Shown here: piece after piece, positions 17,030 through 25,347 of the stretch
How the letters are laid out: every line of letters begins with the position of its first letter
Position numbering within the stretch: position 1 is the first letter of the stretch
NCBI GenBank assembly: GCA_937921995.1
Contig: CAKZVF010000065.1
Location: 1-64,000 of the forward strand
Source: an uncultured Pirellulaceae bacterium
Lineage (GTDB): Bacteria; Planctomycetota; Planctomycetia; Pirellulales; Pirellulaceae
Reading direction: 5' to 3'
Length of the DNA: 64,000 bases
The notes under the pieces: generated by a model
What the model was told of the DNA's origin: nothing
Database searches by the model: none
What the model saw: only the letters and a program-made list of their open reading frames with translations
Translations under genes and position numbers: made by a program

Positions 17030-17456
17030 TCGAGGTCGCACGATTGAATCGCTGGGACCAGTACACAATGTGGATGGCAACGACATTCGAACAGCCGCAT
17101 GGACTGTTTACACCGATGAGCATGAAACTCGAACGGCGCGGGGTTACGTCAACGTCAGCAACGGCGTGCGTACTCTGGTCAATCCGATTCAAATCAGCCG
17201 CCGCAGTCTCGATGAGACGACGACGGATCAGGTCACGGCAGTCATTGGATCGGGAACCGATGTTGAGAATGTCTTCTATCAGAAGCCGACCCTGGATAAC
17301 CTTGGCCGAACAACAAAGAGCCAATCCTTCCGGGTTGAATCAGGGCAAGATGTTCTGATCGCTCAATCGGAATCGTTCTACGATCCGCGCGGCCAGATGT
17401 ACTTGAGCAAGACTTATGGTGTGAACGACAACGGTGTGTTGGGCAATGCTTTTTGA
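16956..17456 (+). pseudogene. Fragment of an RHS/YD-repeat protein gene
   Basis: The open frame (first ATG 16977, 159 codons) reads like the interior of an RHS/YD-repeat protein: VVDDRGRTIESLGP, DNLGRTTKSQSF, YDPRGQMYLSKTYGV, with the repeating D-x-x-G-R-x pattern. It has no signal peptide and no complete repeat set. Intact RHS proteins run to well over 1000 residues, so this is a small piece joined at about 16955-16975 to a recombinase stub. Confidence 0.6.
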
Positions 17457-17658
17457 GCAAATGACTCTCCAATCTTTTTGGGGTCACTCAAGAATTTTCT
17501 TGTCAGAAAATTACTCCTGCAATGAAATGTGATACTAGGACAGCACGTTAGCTAGGATTTTTACGAATGCAAAAACCAAGCTTTACGTGTTCTGGTTCAC
17601 CACACGTTAGTAAATGTATTTCGACAGGTTGAGCAACAGAATCTAAACAGGAGTATCA

Positions 17659-17859
17659 ATGATTTCAATTGAAGGTCGGTTCGTCTTTATTCACGTGCCG
17701 AAAACGGCGGGTAGCAGCATCACATCGGCGCTATCACAATACAGCGACACTCCAGTGCGGTTCAGTCCCGCAGGCTCCTCTGTGATTGCCGACAAACATA
17801 AGGCCGCGTCCTTCTACGAGCGAAAAAAGGGAGTTGCTTGGTGGCACTCGATCTCTTAA
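17659..17859 (+). pseudogene. Sulfotransferase gene, truncated after 66 codons
   Basis: ATG 17659 follows AGGAG by about 6 bases. The product starts FVFIHVPKTAGSSI, the 5'-phosphosulfate loop (PAPS binding) of the Sulfotransfer_2 class, then DKHKAASFYERKKG. It stops at TAA 17857-17859, exactly where the REP-like end of the RAYT unit begins (AAAAAGGGGACAGG). Sulfotransferases of this class are about 200-280 residues, and the catalytic remainder is not found on the far side of the RAYT. This is a non-functional stub. Confidence 0.75.
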
Positions 17860-18602
17860 AAAGGGGACAGGTCCATTTATTGACTTCGCATGTGATGATG
17901 TTATCATTACCGCATGCCCAGAACAGCACGAGTCGCGCCAGGTGGAATGGTCTTCCATGTCCTCAATCGGGGTGTGGGCAAAAACAAATTGTTTTTCAAA
18001 GACGAAGACTACCTTGCATTCGAACGGATTATCGCCGATACGCTCGCCAAGCGTCCGATGCGAATTTTGAACTATTGCATAATGCCGAATCATTGGCACT
18101 TTGTCTTGTGGCCTGAAGGAGATGGAGATTTGGCTCGTTTCATGCAGCTTCTGACGGTGACGCATGTGACCCGTTGGCAAAAGCACCACAACCGAGTTGG
18201 CTATGGGCACGTCTACCAGAGCCGCTTCAAATCTTTTCCAGTTGAGACGGACGAATACTTCTACCATGTTGCACGGCATGTTGAAAGAAACGCACTTAGA
18301 GCAAACCTAGTCGAGCGTGCTGAGCAATGGCCCTATGGAAGTCTGTGGATCGAAGAGCATGGAACTGCGGAGCATAAACAACTTCTATCACGTTGGCCGC
18401 TTCCCAAACCAAGGCAGTGGAAACAGTACGTGAACGACCCGGTGACGCAGTCTGAGACGCAAGCGCTGCGACATAGCGTCAAACGTGGGACGCCTTACGG
18501 AGGATCCGATTGGGTCGAATCAACCGTTGCAAAACTAGGTCTGCAGTCCACAACCAGAAGCCGAGGACGCCCCAAGAAGCATTAAAGGGACCTGTCCCCT
18601 TT
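17857..18602 (+). mobile_element. RAYT unit with REP-like ends
   Basis: The transposase gene is bracketed by short inverted motifs: GGGGACAGGTCC at 17863-17874 and its complement GGACCTGTCCCC at 18589-18600. Such GGGGACAGGTCC ends are typical of RAYT/REP systems. The left end lies at the truncation point of the sulfotransferase stub. The right flank contains CTATTCAC repeated once (TTTCTATTCACCCCCTTTTCTATTCAC). Confidence 0.7.
17914..18585 (+). CDS. REP-associated tyrosine transposase (RAYT, IS200-like Y1)
   Basis: The product is 223 residues starting MPRTARVAPGGMVFHVLNRG, the usual RAYT N-terminus. The HUH metal site is in MPNHWHFVLWP (about residues 60-70). YGHVYQSRFKSFPVE and the helix YFYHVARHVERNALRANLV, which carries the catalytic Tyr, follow; WPYGSLW is also characteristic. 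The length is normal and no lesion is visible, so it may be active. It would nick single-stranded REP-type hairpins; the flanking GGGGACAGGTCC motifs are the likely substrate. The C-terminus is basic (RSRGRPKKH). Confidence 0.92.
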   Translation: MPRTARVAPGGMVFHVLNRGVGKNKLFFKDEDYLAFERIIADTLAKRPMRILNYCIMPNHWHFVLWPEGDGDLARFMQLLTVTHVTRWQKHHNRVGYGHVYQSRFKSFPVETDEYFYHVARHVERNALRANLVERAEQWPYGSLWIEEHGTAEHKQLLSRWPLPKPRQWKQYVNDPVTQSETQALRHSVKRGTPYGGSDWVESTVAKLGLQSTTRSRGRPKKH

Positions 18603-18636
18603 TCTATTCACCCCCTTTTCTATTCACAATCGCGAG

Positions 18637-18735
18637 ACGACTTATGGGGAAGTCGGTTGTTGGGTCGAATCAACGGTGACAAAAATTGGCCCGAAGTCCA
18701 CGACTCGAAAACGCGAACAGCCCGCGAAACATTAA
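18637..18735 (+). pseudogene. 3' tail of a second, diverged RAYT copy
   Basis: Reading from ACG 18637: T-T-Y-G-E-V-G-C-W-V-E-S-T-V-T-K-I-G-P-K-S-T-T-R then KREQPAKH and TAA. This aligns with the end of the adjacent intact RAYT (TPYGGSDWVESTVAKLG, then RGRPKKH), but with many differences and one extra codon. Only about 32 terminal codons remain. It therefore descends from a related element, not a recent duplication. Confidence 0.75.
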
Positions 18736-18776
18736 AAGGACCTGTCCCCATTTTATTGTCCCATTTTATTGTCCCT
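18736..18776. repeat. REP-like end sequence of the RAYT relic
   Basis: AAAGGACCTGTCCCC is followed by two copies of ATTTTATTGTCCC. It is the counterpart of the motif behind the intact RAYT (GGACCTGTCCCCTTTTCTATTCAC) with a different spacer word, again marking a distinct lineage. It ends two bases from the dinB stop. Confidence 0.6.
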
Positions 18777-18777
18777 A

Positions 18778-19974
18778 TCAGTCTATGTGGTCAACGCGTG
18801 GATCGGGCTTGAGGCGGATTTCGTGTTCGAGATTGGTACCGCGATGAAGTTTTGATCCCCCGAACTTGTCGCGGATGGTGTCGGAGATGTTGTCCACGCG
18901 CGACTGTTTGTCTTTGTCGGCTTGGTCGAAGAGCGAAAGCTGAACCGGGGCCTGACGTGATAGGTTGGAAACACCCATTCCAATCAACCGGACGCCGCGG
19001 TGCTGATTGCGACTGACCCCTTGCATCAATTCTGCCGCCGTTTCAAATAGCGTTTGCGTTGTGTTCGAGGGAGCAATTGTTTTACTGCGAACTAACGTCT
19101 CAAAATCATCGAAACGAAATTTCAGTTTGACCGTTCTCCCGAAAATCTCATGACGACGCAGCCGCCGTCCCACTTGGTCGGTTAACTCCAGCAGCCACGC
19201 CAACAGAATCTCTTGGTCATAGATGTCCGTGGGAAAGGTCTTTTCATGAGAGACCGATTTGGCGACGCGATCTGGAACGACCGCACGATCGTCGATGCCG
19301 CGGGCCAGTTTGTAAAAATGATCTCCGTTGATGCCTAATTCATTTTGCAACAGCTCAAGCGACAGCGCGCGAAGCTGCCGGACATTGCTGACGCCCAGCC
19401 TAGCGAATTTTTTCTCGGTCACCGGGCCAATGCCCCAAACACGCGAGATGGGCAGCGGATCAAGGAAGGCTTGGATGTTCTCCGGATCCACAAACGTCAG
19501 ACCGTCTGGTTTGTCGCAGTCACTGGCGATTTTGGCCAAATATTTATTAGTAGCGACGCCGGCCGACGCGATCAGCCCCGTTTCATCAAAGATCCGTTTT
19601 TTTATTTCAGCGGCGATCGTTAAACCATCGCCGAATAAACGCTGGCATCCGCTGACGTCGAGGAACGCTTCGTCCAGAGAAAGTGGTTCAACCAGCGACG
19701 TGAAGCTGAAAAAGATGTCGCGAATCTGTTTTGATATTTTGGCATAGTGCTCCATCCGGCCTTTGACAAAAATCAGCCGAGGACATTTTTGCAGTGCGAC
19801 CTTCGATGACATCGCGCTATGCACGCCATATTTTCGAGCTTCATAACTGGCCGCCGCCACCACGCCGCGGCCGCTGACCGATCCACCGACGACGACGGGT
19901 TTGCCGATCAGATCTGGGTTGTCACGAATTTCGACCGACGCATAAAACGCATCCATGTCGACGTGAATAATCAT
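18778..19974 (-). CDS. dinB: DNA polymerase IV (Y-family, translesion)
   Basis: The product is 398 residues with all Y-family landmarks. The N-terminal MIIHVDMDAFYASVE holds the first catalytic Asp pair, and YSLDEAFLDV-type sequence (PLSLDEAFLDVSG) holds the second acidic pair. ASAGVATNKYLAKIASDCDKP, the helix-hairpin-helix region VWGIGPVTEKKFARLGV, and the little-finger domain with HEKTF and a C-terminal QLSLF clamp-binding-like motif (VQLSLFDQ) follow. It copies damaged templates with low fidelity. Its 3' end abuts the RAYT debris. It is monocistronic as far as can be seen. Confidence 0.95.
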   Translation of the reverse strand: MIIHVDMDAFYASVEIRDNPDLIGKPVVVGGSVSGRGVVAAASYEARKYGVHSAMSSKVALQKCPRLIFVKGRMEHYAKISKQIRDIFFSFTSLVEPLSLDEAFLDVSGCQRLFGDGLTIAAEIKKRIFDETGLIASAGVATNKYLAKIASDCDKPDGLTFVDPENIQAFLDPLPISRVWGIGPVTEKKFARLGVSNVRQLRALSLELLQNELGINGDHFYKLARGIDDRAVVPDRVAKSVSHEKTFPTDIYDQEILLAWLLELTDQVGRRLRRHEIFGRTVKLKFRFDDFETLVRSKTIAPSNTTQTLFETAAELMQGVSRNQHRGVRLIGMGVSNLSRQAPVQLSLFDQADKDKQSRVDNISDTIRDKFGGSKLHRGTNLEHEIRLKPDPRVDHID

Positions 19975-20023
19975 GAGTAGCCCTGATAGATGTGGATTGC
20001 GAATCAGTTAATTACCAACGGCG

Positions 20024-21184
20024 TTAAAGAGGTTTTTCGTAGATGCGCCAAGTTTTATATCGCTGCAAACTGGTTACGCGATCAATGGCGCGAATGGACC
20101 GGACGTTATCTTCCAGCACCCACGACATTTCCCATTTTTTGAAAATCGTATGGCGGTCAAGCAGTCGTTTCATCAGCAACATTGCAATTCCCTTGGTGCG
20201 GAATTTCTCGGCGGCACCTAAGGCGATCACACGCGCCGATGGAATACGCTTGAGCCAGAACAGCATTTGGATCTTTCTTAGCCAATCCCATTTCCCAAAC
20301 GTCTGCCGCAGGGCCCAATTCACGTCAGGAATTGTAATGACATAGCCTACCATTTCGTCCTTGTAATAGGCGACTTGAAACGCTTCGTGGTGAATGATGC
20401 GTCCAAGGTTCTTGATCATCGTATCTATCTCGGCCTTGGTTGAGGGCACGAAGCCCCAACCCACCTTTCGCACTTCATTGCCCAATTCGTTGACTTCGTG
20501 AACGGCTTTGGCAAAATCCTCTTGGCTGATTTGTTCGAATCGAAGTTCCGGGAACCGTTCGAGCACCTTGGCTTCAAACTCGTTCAATTTCTCATCCTTC
20601 AGAACCTGTACAGGATCTGTGCTATCGAAATGAAACGCGTAGAACGTTTTTACAACTTCCAGATCACACCCAAGCAGAAGCTTGTCGTACCAAGGTCGTG
20701 AGTGACTCATCATGATCGTTGGCGGGTGTTCAAATCCGTCGATCAGCACGCCCATCTCGCCCTTCATCGAGGGGCTCATCGGGCCACGCATCGCGCTGCA
20801 GCCCTTTTCACGCAGCCACTGCTGAGCGGTTTCGACCAATCCCTTTGCCGCGTCCTGGTCTTCGGCGCACTCAAAGAAGCCAAAGAACCCTAGCGTGTCG
20901 TTGTGGTGTTCGTTGTGCAGCCGGTCGATAATGGCAACGATGCGTCCCACGCACCGGTCGCCGTCGAGTGCTATCCATGCAACGCGCTCGGCGTGTTCAA
21001 AGAAAGATGATCTTGGATCCAGTTTGTCGCGCTCCATTGATTGCAATGGAATCGCAGCAGCAGGATCGGTTCGATAAAGTTCGACTTTCAGTTGATAGAA
21101 GGATTTCCATTGACGCGCCGTTTCAACCCTTTGTATCCGAATCCTTGTCGGCAGCGTCGCAATCTTCCCGTCGCCATCAGACAT
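20024..21184 (-). CDS. GNAT-fold N-acyltransferase, candidate bacterial ceramide synthase
   Basis: The product is 386 residues. The pattern RVETARQWKSFYQLKVELYR, DPRSSFFEHAERVAWIA, CVGRIVAIID, LGFFGFFEC, MRGPMSPSMKGEMGVLIDGF and MMSHSRPWYDKLL fits the long GNAT-like family that includes the bacterial ceramide synthase bCerS of Caulobacter and proteins mislabelled dATP pyrophosphohydrolase. Its ATG overlaps the stop of the upstream alpha-oxoamine synthase gene (TAATG at 21182-21186), which implies translational coupling. The likely role is N-acylation of the long-chain amine made by that enzyme. The family match is from memory; the substrate is inferred from the neighbour. Confidence 0.7.
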   Translation of the reverse strand: MSDGDGKIATLPTRIRIQRVETARQWKSFYQLKVELYRTDPAAAIPLQSMERDKLDPRSSFFEHAERVAWIALDGDRCVGRIVAIIDRLHNEHHNDTLGFFGFFECAEDQDAAKGLVETAQQWLREKGCSAMRGPMSPSMKGEMGVLIDGFEHPPTIMMSHSRPWYDKLLLGCDLEVVKTFYAFHFDSTDPVQVLKDEKLNEFEAKVLERFPELRFEQISQEDFAKAVHEVNELGNEVRKVGWGFVPSTKAEIDTMIKNLGRIIHHEAFQVAYYKDEMVGYVITIPDVNWALRQTFGKWDWLRKIQMLFWLKRIPSARVIALGAAEKFRTKGIAMLLMKRLLDRHTIFKKWEMSWVLEDNVRSIRAIDRVTSLQRYKTWRIYEKPL

Positions 21185-22455
21185 TAGGCCTGCCCGTTGG
21201 TCGTTGAGGCTTGGGGAGCAACGGCCTTATGAGCGGCGGCTTCGTTGCTCTCATGAAGCGGGATTTCTTTCGACACCGCAACGATCGCGTCGACCAGCGT
21301 CTGCATCTGTTCGGTCGTGTGCAGGGCACTGGCGGTGATGCGGATGATCGACGTTCCGTAGGGTACCGCCGGGTACATCACGTTGTTGACGATGATGCCG
21401 TGTTTATTTTCCAGTAACTTCACTGCCGCCAGCGCCGTCATGCCGCGTGTGAAGATGGAAGTAACAGCGCCTTGCGGATGACCGATATCAAAACCCGCAT
21501 CACGCAATCCGGTTCTCAAAACATTCAGGTTGTCCCACAACTGATGCCGACGTTCGGGCATCGACTGCATCAGCTCCAGTGATTTGATCGTCGCGTTGGT
21601 GATGCATCCGGGAAGTGCTTTGGTCAGCACAAAACCGGGCGACACGAATTTAATGTAATCCAGCACATGTTGAGGACCGCAAAGGTATCCTCCAAAGGTT
21701 CCAAAAGCCTTTGCGAAGGTTCCGCCGTGCAAGTCAACTTCGTCTTCGACGCCGAAGAACTCAGGCGTGCCGCGACCGTTATCTCCCAACACGCCTGTGC
21801 CGTGGGCATCGTCCACAAACAACCGCGCGTTGTATTTCTTTTTAAGTTCCACCAATTCTGGAAGCGGTGCCAGGTCCCCCGTCATCCCGTACACGCCGTC
21901 GACGGCGATCATTTTCGGTTGGTCCAGCGGGCACTCTTTTAAATAGTGCTCGAGTTCATCCAGATCGTTATGGCCAAACCAAGTCGCTTCGCCCTTACAG
22001 AGTTTTGCACCATCAGAAATGCATCCGTGGGCATAAGCGTCGACAAAGACACGTTCCTTGCGACCGACCATGCAAGCGACCGTGCCGGTCATTGCGCCGA
22101 GTCCAAGGTTGAAGACGAGTGCGCCCTCGGTTTTTCGAAACGCTGCCAGTTTGGCTTCGAGTTCAAGATGCATCGACGTGTTGCCCGTCAGAGGCCGAGC
22201 ACCCAAAGGCGTTCCAACGCCCGCGATTTCGCAGATCTCAGTCGCCGCCGCGACAACGTCCGGATGCGTCGCCAAGCCAAGATAATCGTTGGTGGCAACC
22301 TGCATGTATTGTTTGCCGTTGACCGTGACCTCTGGCAAACAGTTCACGGTGGGAAACTCTCGGAAGAACGTTTCTACGCCAGCCTCGAAATGCTCTCCGG
22401 TCAACTTTTTAATTCGGTCCCAAAATTCATCGCACTTATCAAAAATGTCTGCCAT
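21184..22455 (-). CDS. Alpha-oxoamine synthase (serine palmitoyltransferase/KBL/AONS family)
   Basis: The product is 423 residues, a PLP-dependent fold-type I enzyme. NDYLGLATHP, GARPLTGNTSMHLELE, FVDDAHGTGVLG (Asp215 contacting the PLP ring) and GGTFAKAFGTFGGY with the Schiff-base Lys249 are diagnostic of the alpha-oxoamine synthase family. Members condense an amino acid with an acyl-CoA or acyl-ACP: serine palmitoyltransferase, 8-amino-7-oxononanoate synthase or 2-amino-3-ketobutyrate ligase. No biotin genes or threonine dehydrogenase are nearby. The overlapping downstream N-acyltransferase favours serine palmitoyltransferase, hence sphingolipid synthesis. That specific assignment is an inference. 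Confidence 0.85.
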   Translation of the reverse strand: MADIFDKCDEFWDRIKKLTGEHFEAGVETFFREFPTVNCLPEVTVNGKQYMQVATNDYLGLATHPDVVAAATEICEIAGVGTPLGARPLTGNTSMHLELEAKLAAFRKTEGALVFNLGLGAMTGTVACMVGRKERVFVDAYAHGCISDGAKLCKGEATWFGHNDLDELEHYLKECPLDQPKMIAVDGVYGMTGDLAPLPELVELKKKYNARLFVDDAHGTGVLGDNGRGTPEFFGVEDEVDLHGGTFAKAFGTFGGYLCGPQHVLDYIKFVSPGFVLTKALPGCITNATIKSLELMQSMPERRHQLWDNLNVLRTGLRDAGFDIGHPQGAVTSIFTRGMTALAAVKLLENKHGIIVNNVMYPAVPYGTSIIRITASALHTTEQMQTLVDAIVAVSKEIPLHESNEAAAHKAVAPQASTTNGQA

Positions 22456-22818
22456 CAGTTTTGGGCCCTTGGATCAATTGCCATTTCAAAAAAAAAACGG
22501 CCATGAGTCTCACTCACGGCTCGCCGAACACTCCTTCGATTGAGTCGAAAGTTTAGATTCGAAACCTTCCTAATTCAATCCGAAAACGCCTCCTATCAAC
22601 AAAAGCTAAAATGTCCCTCCCCAAATTCGCACTGTAGTCTCCAATTGGGAAGTCAGATCAGATGGGCTTATATACCGCGTTTCTTAAAGCGAATCTTGGC
22701 ACCGCAAGTGGGATTAAGGGGAGTTTAGATGGTCCCAATGTTTTCTTTGCGAAATATATAATTTTGCGGCGGAAAAATCATTGAATGGGGCAATGCCGGT
22801 TTCAATAATGCTTCGTCG

Positions 22819-23157
22819 GTGGAAGGTACTTCGCCGTTTTTCCCCAAGCCACTTTTGGCTGAAACTGAGGCCCGTAAGTTGCAAATTCTACTCCTTTGGA
22901 ACGATTGCTCGGCCAATCGTATTGTGAAATTCTCTGTCGAGTATTCGATTGAGGGAGATTTGTTGAACGTTTTTGACGTGGTGCCGATCGAGGTGAAACT
23001 GCTGGATCTGCGTTGGGGAACCGTGGTAACTCAGATGGCCGTGCGTTCGTCGAAAACTTACGAATTGGTCAGATCGCGATTCTTGGCTACCGACGGTCTG
23101 AAATCTCTGGTCGACAAAATTGCCGAACGGCATCATCTTTCGGTGATCAATCGCTGA
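22819..23157 (+). CDS. Hypothetical protein, 5' end possibly damaged
   Basis: The frame of 112 codons from GTG 22819 encodes no recognised family; it contains RIVKFSVEYSIEGDLLNVFDVVPIEV and a charged C-terminus. GTG 22819 lacks a ribosome site. Upstream in the same frame an ATG at 22729 has an excellent AGGGGAG site, but meets TAA at codon 11 (22759-22761). In a third frame ATG 22662 opens 40 codons (MGLYTAFLKANLG...) ending at 22784. The locus may be one gene with a frameshift near 22740-22785, or a short intact gene. Confidence 0.4.
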   Translation: MEGTSPFFPKPLLAETEARKLQILLLWNDCSANRIVKFSVEYSIEGDLLNVFDVVPIEVKLLDLRWGTVVTQMAVRSSKTYELVRSRFLATDGLKSLVDKIAERHHLSVINR

Positions 23158-23352
23158 CGCGGTTTGCAAGCCCCTCCGTTTGAGATCAGCATCTTCTTTA
23201 AACGCTGCGATAGCGGCGATTTAACGGTGTCGCCGACTGGTCCTCGGTTGTGACTTCAGGCTATATTAATTAGTGCATAGCGCCGAGGCGCTGCGCATCA
23301 TCGGCCTTCAACGTTTGCATTTTCAGGAAATTACTTCCTCCGAAAGAGCAGC

Positions 23353-23397
23353 CGTAGCAAACGCAGTCGTAGCAAACGCAGCCATCGCAAATTCAAC
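23353..23397 (+). repeat. Three 15-bp tandem units before the HtrA-like gene
   Basis: Units CGTAGCAAACGCAGT, CGTAGCAAACGCAGC and a degenerate CATCGCAAATTCAAC lie 16-60 bases upstream of ATG 23413. They may lie in the 5' leader; no function is evident. Confidence 0.55.
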
Positions 23398-23412
23398 GAA
23401 GCGATTCTAAGC

Positions 23413-25347
23413 ATGAACATTTCGCGGACCATGACCTTCTTGATCTGCACGATCGTGCTCAGCACCGTCAGTAGTAACGTACGCGCAGAGGAAGGACCCG
23501 CCGCCGACGTTTCGACGGTGGCAGCTTCATTGAAGGTTGCGCCTGAGGGGCAGCCCTCAGGCTCTGCGATCCAAACGCCGCCTGCGCTGCAGCAAGCCGA
23601 GGACTTGCGGGTGCAGGCGATCGAGAAAGCCATTGCGGCGACGGTTTGCATTTTTGGTCCCCAAGGGGGGGGCGGGGGCAGCGGCGTTGTGATCGCGCCC
23701 GACGGTTATGCACTGACCAACTATCATGTCGTCGAAGGCTGTGGTGCGTTTATGAAATGCAGCATGCCCGATGGTGTTTTGTATGATGCCGTCATCGTTG
23801 GTATTGATCCGACCGGTGACGTCGCGCTGGTGAAGTTATTGGGGCGGGACGATTTTCCAACGGCAACCATCGCGGACAGCGATAAAGTTCAGGTCGGTGA
23901 TTGGTGCTTCGCGATTGGAAACCCCTTCCTACTGGCCACCAATTTCCAACCCTCGGTCTCGATGGGCATTATCTCGGGGAAGAATCGGTACCAGTACCCG
24001 GCGGGCACGTTGTTGGAATACGCGGACTGTCTACAGACCGACGCCGCCATCAATCCGGGCAACTCCGGAGGAGCACTGTTTAACGCCGATGGCGATCTGG
24101 TCGGGATCAACGGTCGTGGTAGCTTCGAAAAACGAGGCCGTGTCAACGTCGGGGTGGGCTATGCGATTAGCATTAACCAGATCATGTATTTTCTGGATCA
24201 TCTCAAAAGCGGCCGTTTGGTCGATCATGCGACGCTGGGGGCGACGGTGCAGTCCGACGATGAAGGCGTCGTGCGGGTCAGCGATGTGTTGCCGACGTCA
24301 GACGCATTCCGGCGTGGGCTAAGGTACGACGATGTGATTGTTTCCTTTGCCGGTCGCAAGATATCAACGGTCAATCAGTTTAAGAATGTGCTGGGAATTC
24401 TGCCCAAAGGTTTCACACCACAGATCGTTTATGAACGCGATGGCGAACAAACCGAAATCATTGTTCGTCTTTCGGGTGTCCATGCGACGGGGCAACTGAC
24501 CGAAATCATTGAAGGCAAACCGCTCGAACCGCCTGCGATACCCGGTGCGCCTCCGATGCCACCGCCAGACGATTCTGAGGAAGAAGACTCTGAAGACGAT
24601 GAGGAAACAGAGGAAGCCAAAGCCGAAGAAGCGTCCGAAGCAGAGAAACAGCATCCGTTTCATCATCTGTATATCAAACGCAGAGGGTTTTCGAATTATT
24701 ACTTCAATCTGCTCAATCGGGATCGCATTTGGGAAGAGTTCAGCGCCTTGGGCGGAGACTGGGGCCAGCAACCGGGACGCTGGCGAATTACCGGACGCGT
24801 CCGCGATCGCTTGGCGGCGGACGAAGCCCCGTTTCAGCTGATGTTAGGAGATCAAAGATCAGGAATAAGAATCGGTGATTCCTCATTCGTGCTGGACCCT
24901 GCCGAAGATTTTTCGCAACAACTTGTTCCGCCGGATACAGGCGGTTTGCTGGTGGCGTTGCATCTGTGGCGAGCGATGCTGGTCGAAGGCCCACAGCAAT
25001 TCGGAGATGTTTACTACTTCGGTGGCTTGCCGGCACGAAACTTCGCAGGCCAGCAGTCCGAAGACACGGTTGATGTTTTAATCGCAACGCGCGGCGTTAC
25101 GGAAACTCATTTTCGGTTCAACCGCGGCCAGGCATTGCTGCGAAGTGCTGAGATGTTTCCCGAGATCAATTCAGACCCGTGTCGGCTTTTGTTTTTAGAT
25201 TACCAGCGCGACGGAGACCTGATGGTGCCGCGTCAGATCCAGTTTGACGCAGGGTTTGGCACACTCGAAAGAACGCTTGTGATTGACCGCATCGAATTTT
25301 TACAAAGACGCGCCCAGAAAGATGCCGAAAGGGAGAGTGCGCAATGA
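23413..25347 (+). CDS. HtrA-like S1C serine protease with PDZ domain and C-terminal extension
   Basis: The product is 644 residues with a signal peptide (ends SSNVRA). The trypsin-like domain shows the full triad: His105 in LTNYHVV, Asp136 in DPTGDVALVKL and Ser218 in NPGNSGGALF. A PDZ domain follows (about 275-355; VSDVLPTSDAFRRGLRYDDVIVSFAG). Then comes a Pro-rich and very acidic linker (EEEDSEDDEETEEAKAEE) and a ~230-residue C-terminal region of unknown fold (FHHLYIKRRGFSNYYFN...). Classical DegP/DegS lacks that extension. It is probably a periplasmic quality-control protease. Its stop overlaps the next gene's start (ATGA), so it is coupled to a catalytically dead paralogue. Confidence 0.9.
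   Translation: MNISRTMTFLICTIVLSTVSSNVRAEEGPAADVSTVAASLKVAPEGQPSGSAIQTPPALQQAEDLRVQAIEKAIAATVCIFGPQGGGGGSGVVIAPDGYALTNYHVVEGCGAFMKCSMPDGVLYDAVIVGIDPTGDVALVKLLGRDDFPTATIADSDKVQVGDWCFAIGNPFLLATNFQPSVSMGIISGKNRYQYPAGTLLEYADCLQTDAAINPGNSGGALFNADGDLVGINGRGSFEKRGRVNVGVGYAISINQIMYFLDHLKSGRLVDHATLGATVQSDDEGVVRVSDVLPTSDAFRRGLRYDDVIVSFAGRKISTVNQFKNVLGILPKGFTPQIVYERDGEQTEIIVRLSGVHATGQLTEIIEGKPLEPPAIPGAPPMPPPDDSEEEDSEDDEETEEAKAEEASEAEKQHPFHHLYIKRRGFSNYYFNLLNRDRIWEEFSALGGDWGQQPGRWRITGRVRDRLAADEAPFQLMLGDQRSGIRIGDSSFVLDPAEDFSQQLVPPDTGGLLVALHLWRAMLVEGPQQFGDVYYFGGLPARNFAGQQSEDTVDVLIATRGVTETHFRFNRGQALLRSAEMFPEINSDPCRLLFLDYQRDGDLMVPRQIQFDAGFGTLERTLVIDRIEFLQRRAQKDAERESAQ

Noticed and set aside
18510..18812. A 100-codon frame across the RAYT tail and relic
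   Set aside because: It is an alternative frame over two homologous RAYT ends; the matching frames are the transposase ones.
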